Positions 59,885-64,000 of a DNA stretch of 64,000 nucleotides are shown here, in pieces. Positions within the stretch are counted from its first letter, which is position 1; each line of letters begins with the position of its first letter. The position numbers and the translations under genes are program-made. Origin of the DNA: Cliona cf. orientalis (taxonomy: Eukaryota; Porifera; Demospongiae; Clionaida; Clionaidae); assembly GCA_963930775.1 (NCBI GenBank), contig OZ005699.1:7461501-7525500 (forward strand). The letters are read 5' to 3'. The notes beneath the pieces were generated by a model. The model made no database searches and was not told the DNA's origin. It was given only the letters and a program-made list of their open reading frames with translations.

Positions 59885-60861
59885 CCGGTGTCGGAGTATA
59901 GTTGGACCCCCCGGATACTTGGACCCCGGGGTCCAAAGCCCCAAGGATATTTGGACCCCCGGTCCATTTGTAACGAGGCATGAATGGACCCCCCTATGGA
60001 TAGAATGACCCCCCTCTCCAAACTCGCGCGCGCGCGAACCTGTGCGTTGCTGTTAGTCAGGCTGCTTGCTTGGATTTGCTATCACACAAAATGGATGGGT
60101 ATTACGAGCTTTATACTTATCTAGAAAGTGGTACATATCCAGAACGGTTATCTAAAGATGGCAATATCATAATAGCTATAAATAATACTTGTCTGGCTTG
60201 ATGCATTCTGATGCGTGACATAAAAATCTATCTATCTAGCTATCTATGCTTAGCGGAGGTGCTGGATTGGATCCAAAGCCGCAATAACTATCAACCTACT
60301 AGCCTCGTACCCAGGCCCTTTGAGGAAGGCCTGGGTACGAGGCTATCAATTAACCTACACGAAAGAAATTCAATGATGGAGAAAATCAAAGCAAAAGTTG
60401 AAATGACTCACTAGTCTAAGACTAATAACTATCACTATTTATTTAGAATAATAATAATATTATTACAAATAGCTACTGTGATCTGATTGGTCCTGGCACT
60501 CAGCGGTCTCTACAAGTTCTCAGGCCCTTAGTAGCACCCTCGCTGTGGTCGGGACGCTACAGCGCTAGCCTCGGGCCATACTCCATAGATAGTAGAAAGG
60601 GTAAAATAGCCTTTCTACTACCTATATGCTCGGGCTTAAAAGCGTAAAGACCTTGCACTCAGTCTCTAAGTATCATTTAATAGGTTGGGAAGGAGATCGA
60701 GGCCAGGGGTAGTATGCAAACTTTGATTCGAAGGGGGGTCCATTCTTCCAGGGAGGGGTCCATGGAACCTTAGGATGATTGGACCGAGGGGGTCCAATCA
60801 TCCTAGTACTATTGGACCCGGGGTCCCGTAGCGGGGGGGTCCAATCATACTGCGACACCGG
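59885..60861. mobile_element. about 980-bp nested element, TTGGACCCCCC ends
   Basis: Left end CCGGTGTCGGAGTATAGTTG then GACCCCCC; right end the complement of CCGGTGTCGCAGTATGATTG then GACCCCCCC. GGACCCC/GGGGTCC blocks repeat within both ends. No clear target duplication. Superfamily not assigned. Confidence 0.75.
60300..60345. repeat. 46-bp palindrome of the TAGCCTCGT family
   Basis: TAGCCTCGTACCCAGGCC, a 10-base loop, then GGCCTGGGTACGAGGCTA: an 18-bp perfect stem. It shares TAGCCTCGTxCCCA arms with the insertion at 58309. Confidence 0.88.
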
Positions 60862-61651
60862 GATGCTTTATAAATACAGAGAAACTCGACGATTCTATTG
60901 TTAGATTTACACGGTCATGTTTGTCGTGAAGGATGTAGCCTCAAGGATAGGTAGCTATAGTCTAGCGAGCTAAACCCTCTCTCGCTCGCCACACTAAGAA
61001 GCGAGCGAGAGTTTAAGCCAAAATATACCCAAGCACCAACCGAGAATACTATTCGTGAAAATGCCTCCATAAGTAGCTATAAGAGAGTTATTGGTGATCA
61101 CTTTCTTTGTTCGGCTTGGTGGTCCCAGTAAGAACATCGATGGCCATAGAGACTGCTGGGCTTTGGATCCTTTTAATACGCATACAGTTCGTGTTAGCTG
61201 AACTGCAATTGTCAAAAGTGTTGATCATTTATTAAATATGCTACTGACTCACAGGTGGTACATATTGGACTATTAAAGTTTGTCTCAAAATAGATGTCAG
61301 TACAGAACCAAGAAGACAGTGATGGAAGGAGTTTTGTAGAAGCTGGTTCGAGTAAATCCTGACAAGTTAAGATCTTGGCTGCAGGAGATGGCGAGCGACG
61401 CCGGTCCTTTGAGTTCAGAAGCATTCGACCCATCACCAGAGGTGGAGGAATCAACCCTTTCCAACTCCAAGTTAGTTTGTGTATGTGTGCGTGTGTAAAT
61501 GGACACATGTGTATGTGGATGTGAATCATGCCCTTCGGGACAACCCTTGTGCATGCGTGTCTGTACGAGTTTGCATTAATTATGAATGAGTTTGTGTAGC
61601 TAAGTTTGCACATATGGGGTAGTACTACAACTAAAATTAATGTTAATTTTA

Positions 61652-62000
61652 GTAGCGATTCCGGACGCCCGATTTTTCGGCTCAATATCGCAAAGTGGCG
61701 GCAATAGCAATTCATACGGTTAAGGTGTCAATAGCTTCCTCTTGATGAGGCCTATTCAGCGCTGGGTGTTTCCTGTTGAAAGAACAAAGCTTGTTCGAGT
61801 TACGCACTAAAATAGATTTTTACATACAAATTTCCATAGAGCTAAAAATCCAAAGCGTGTGGTAAACCGATTAGCTTGATTCGAGGTTCAGAAGAAAGGC
61901 CATTCACTCAGCTAACTCGTAGTTTGTGTTTCCTGTTCATAGCTAATTCCATTGCCAAGTTATGGCTGCTTTTATTGCCACAGGTCGATTGTCCGGAAAC
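61652..62000. mobile_element. 349-bp TIR element, copy 2 (Mutator-like?)
   Basis: Flanked by the 10-bp direct repeat GTTAATTTTA (61642-61651 and 62001-62010). The ends contain TTCCGGAC / GTCCGGAA. Body related to 8247-8547. A 9-10-bp target duplication suggests a Mutator-like element. It is nested in the CACTA-type element. Confidence 0.7.
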
Positions 62001-62868
62001 GTTAATTTTAAGTGGGTGAGTGAGTGTACACATGTACTTGCAATTATTGATAGTATATTTATAAAATTTCTATAGTGACACTGTGCACAAGGGAGTAGTC
62101 CTGGGATCTACAACATTAATTTTATCAAGTCCCTGATGAAAATTAATGGTAAGTCGTACACTTTTAATATTATATGACATCACTAATAATAAATAATAAT
62201 TATGTATTCTAACCAATTATTTGCAGGTATGTATACAGAGTTGTATATATATTGAAGGGAAAGACTGGCCGTGAAGACCAGGAGCCGGAGGGCCAATCCC
62301 ACCCAGGTGGATCGCCTCATTTACAACGAATAAGGTTAATAATTAACTTGATCGTGAATTGCTATAATAATATCTATAATATTATATGACATGTACATGT
62401 ATATTAAATTTTTATCTATCACAATGCTCAATATTCTTTATTTAATCCTTATCACTTCATTCATTATAATGTTATCATTCATGATTCTTTTCACTTCATC
62501 ACTATTATAATATGATCTATGTATATCATTATTTCCCTCGTGATCATTAATATTATATTATTTTTATTTAGTGATTATCATTCTATTTCCAATATTATTA
62601 TAACACGTTTTTAACATATCTAAACCGTGATTTCCAATCGAATTACAATATATTTTCCAATAATACCCCAGAATAGATATAAAACCAACAGGGTAATTTC
62701 AACAGTATTATCGTACTTTTCCAGTGGTATCGCAATGGTTTCCCAAGAAAAATGCGCGCATAATTTCTCATACTTCTCCACTACAATTCCTACTATTAGA
62801 ATTGCCCCTGATTTGTGGAAAATTCATATACTTTCAAAACACATTTCCTACAGCATATTCCAGTAGTG

Positions 62869-64000
62869 TAATTGTGCTTACAGTGATACACACTTTTTTA
62901 TTTACTACTTGAACAACTAGGGGATTTAAAGGATCAAACTTGAAAGTTGAAGCCATTATGACATTGTGCAAGAGTATTATACAATCCACACACTGGACAC
63001 CCATAAAAAAGGTTAAACTAAATAGTGGGACAAACATACATAATAATGTAAGCCAATGAGTAATGTTCACATCACAATTAGTATAGATCATGAATGCCAT
63101 CATCACAAATAACCCTATGTAGTCAGACAACAACATCTTATCACCAGATATACTAAGAAAACCACAATGGCATGTATTTATTACAAGTTGAATGAATGTT
63201 TTTTCTCTATGTGAAAGCTGAGTAGATAGACCTTCATCCTGGCATAGGGTACTGATTTGATCTACTACTCTACAATCAAAAATGTTCATGCATGAAGAGT
63301 GGAAAATGTTCAGCATATACTCAGATAGTGTTTCACATTTACATGTTTGGTATAAGTACTTGACAGCATATGAATAAAATCTTCCACATATAGTTGGACT
63401 AAGAATCCGGCATACATCAATGATTTTGTCCATGTACAAGTTAAAATAATCATAGAGTTCCTCTAACTTCAAAAGATCTTCACTGACTAAAAATGCCATA
63501 ATTGCAAGCTGCTTTGCCGATTGTTGTTTGCTCTGCATAAGCAAGTCCTTAAGCAAAGCAAAATTATGAGTTTCCAATGATAAAGAGTGCTTATCATATT
63601 TACTTAGATTATTCTTCATGGCAAATTTTAATACAAATTCTTGATAATACTTTCCAAAGTCCTTATTAAATGCCATCACAGAAGTATTGCTTACTTTCTC
63701 TTTCACATATTCTCTTATTAGCCTGTGCATTTGATAACGTTGATTATATGCAACATAGTACTCATCTAAAAGGGAGTGCTGTGTATATGACTCAAAACAA
63801 TTAGCTGAAGTTACAGCCATACCTGCATTCTTGTCAAACGAACCAGGAAATAAGCCTAGAACATATCCGCACTGCTTCAGCTCTCCTAATCTGGCAAATG
63901 CCACATCTAATACCGGGCGAAATTTCTCCTTTTGAATAGTTGCTTTATCCAGAAAATTGAGTGGATTTTCCCTCAATTCTTCCTTAATTTCATGAATTTC
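62869..64000 (-). pseudogene. second Death/NB-ARC STAND copy, runs off the window
   Basis: Minus-strand reading frame closely matching 40261-41400: FLDKATIQKEKFRPVLDVAF, LLDEYYVAYNQRYQMHRLIR, then C-terminal membrane segments and VQVVNKKVCITVSTIT. The frame is open to the window edge; the NTPase core lies beyond 64000. Compared with copy 1 it has an in-frame loss near SEYMLNIFHSS and a different membrane segment. The CACTA-type insertion removes the last 60 or so residues. Confidence 0.85.

Larger units (their letters stand above)
59172..62868. mobile_element. 3.7-kb CACTA/EnSpm-type transposon, non-autonomous
   Basis: Ends CACTACTGGA and TCCAGTAGTG are perfect inverted repeats, flanked by TAA at 59169-59171 and 62869-62871. 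The paralogous empty site at 40258-40260 reads CAGATAATAATTG with a single TAA. CACTA termini plus a 3-bp duplication define the superfamily. Subterminal zones carry many short repeats: GTGTTGGAAA and TAGGAAATA types on the left (59200-59640), TTTCCAA types in opposite sense on the right (62640-62855). No complete transposase frame; two other elements are nested inside. Confidence 0.9.

Noticed and set aside
61340-61365. GGTTCGAGTAAATCC as a tRNA B box
   Set aside because: Spacing and the lack of a cloverleaf or A box rule out a tRNA.

Overview
The window looks like animal nuclear DNA, most likely from a demosponge. The evidence is: intron-rich genes with GT/AG junctions; animal-type families (a MAPKAPK5-like kinase, a p140Cap/KIAA1217-like scaffold, mitochondrial SCOT, Death domains); large membrane proteins with Pmp-like beta-helix repeats; and a very dense load of small DNA transposons. 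The species cannot be named from sequence alone. I assembled exons by hand from open frames, splice consensus and phase. No database search was run.

Layout. 0.3-0.95 kb: a truncated seven-helix receptor. 2.4-6.6 kb: a signal peptide, Pmp-like repeat and multi-pass membrane protein, broken by a 226-bp MITE and a one-base frameshift. 7.2-9.0 kb (minus): a five-exon gene for an unrecognised 251-aa protein. 9.5-12.9 kb (minus): a Kelch / Death-like / UPA-like / Death gene. 13-18 kb: repeats. 19.4-21.0 kb: a MAPKAPK5-like kinase in two coding exons. 25.2-39.8 kb: a ten-exon p140Cap/SRCIN1-KIAA1217-like gene of about 1382 aa. 40.1-46.8 kb (minus): a Death / TM / NB-ARC / multi-TM STAND gene, frameshifted and split by a CR1-like LINE whose two ORFs are intact. 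49.5-53.2 kb (minus): the C-terminal half of a SCOT (OXCT1-like) gene. 53.2-56.3 kb: a 3.1-kb element flanked by TTAA. 56.4-64 kb: a second copy of the 38.0-41.7 kb block (3' end of the p140Cap gene plus the 3' end of the STAND gene). Its STAND copy is split by a 3.7-kb CACTA-type transposon.

The window records genome turnover in an innate-immunity-like neighbourhood. Two death-fold signalling architectures and one beta-helix surface-protein family lie among conserved housekeeping and cytoskeletal genes. At least twelve terminal-inverted-repeat elements can be delimited, many with exact target-site duplications. For two of them the pre-insertion site can be reconstructed: the MITE by restoring the host reading frame, and the CACTA element from the paralogous empty site. 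Three elements are stacked inside one another in the last SCOT intron.

The best candidates for an undescribed system are the membrane-anchored Death/NB-ARC family with a multi-pass C-terminus, the Kelch/Death-like/UPA-like/Death receptor-adaptor, and a roughly 40-bp palindromic insertion family.
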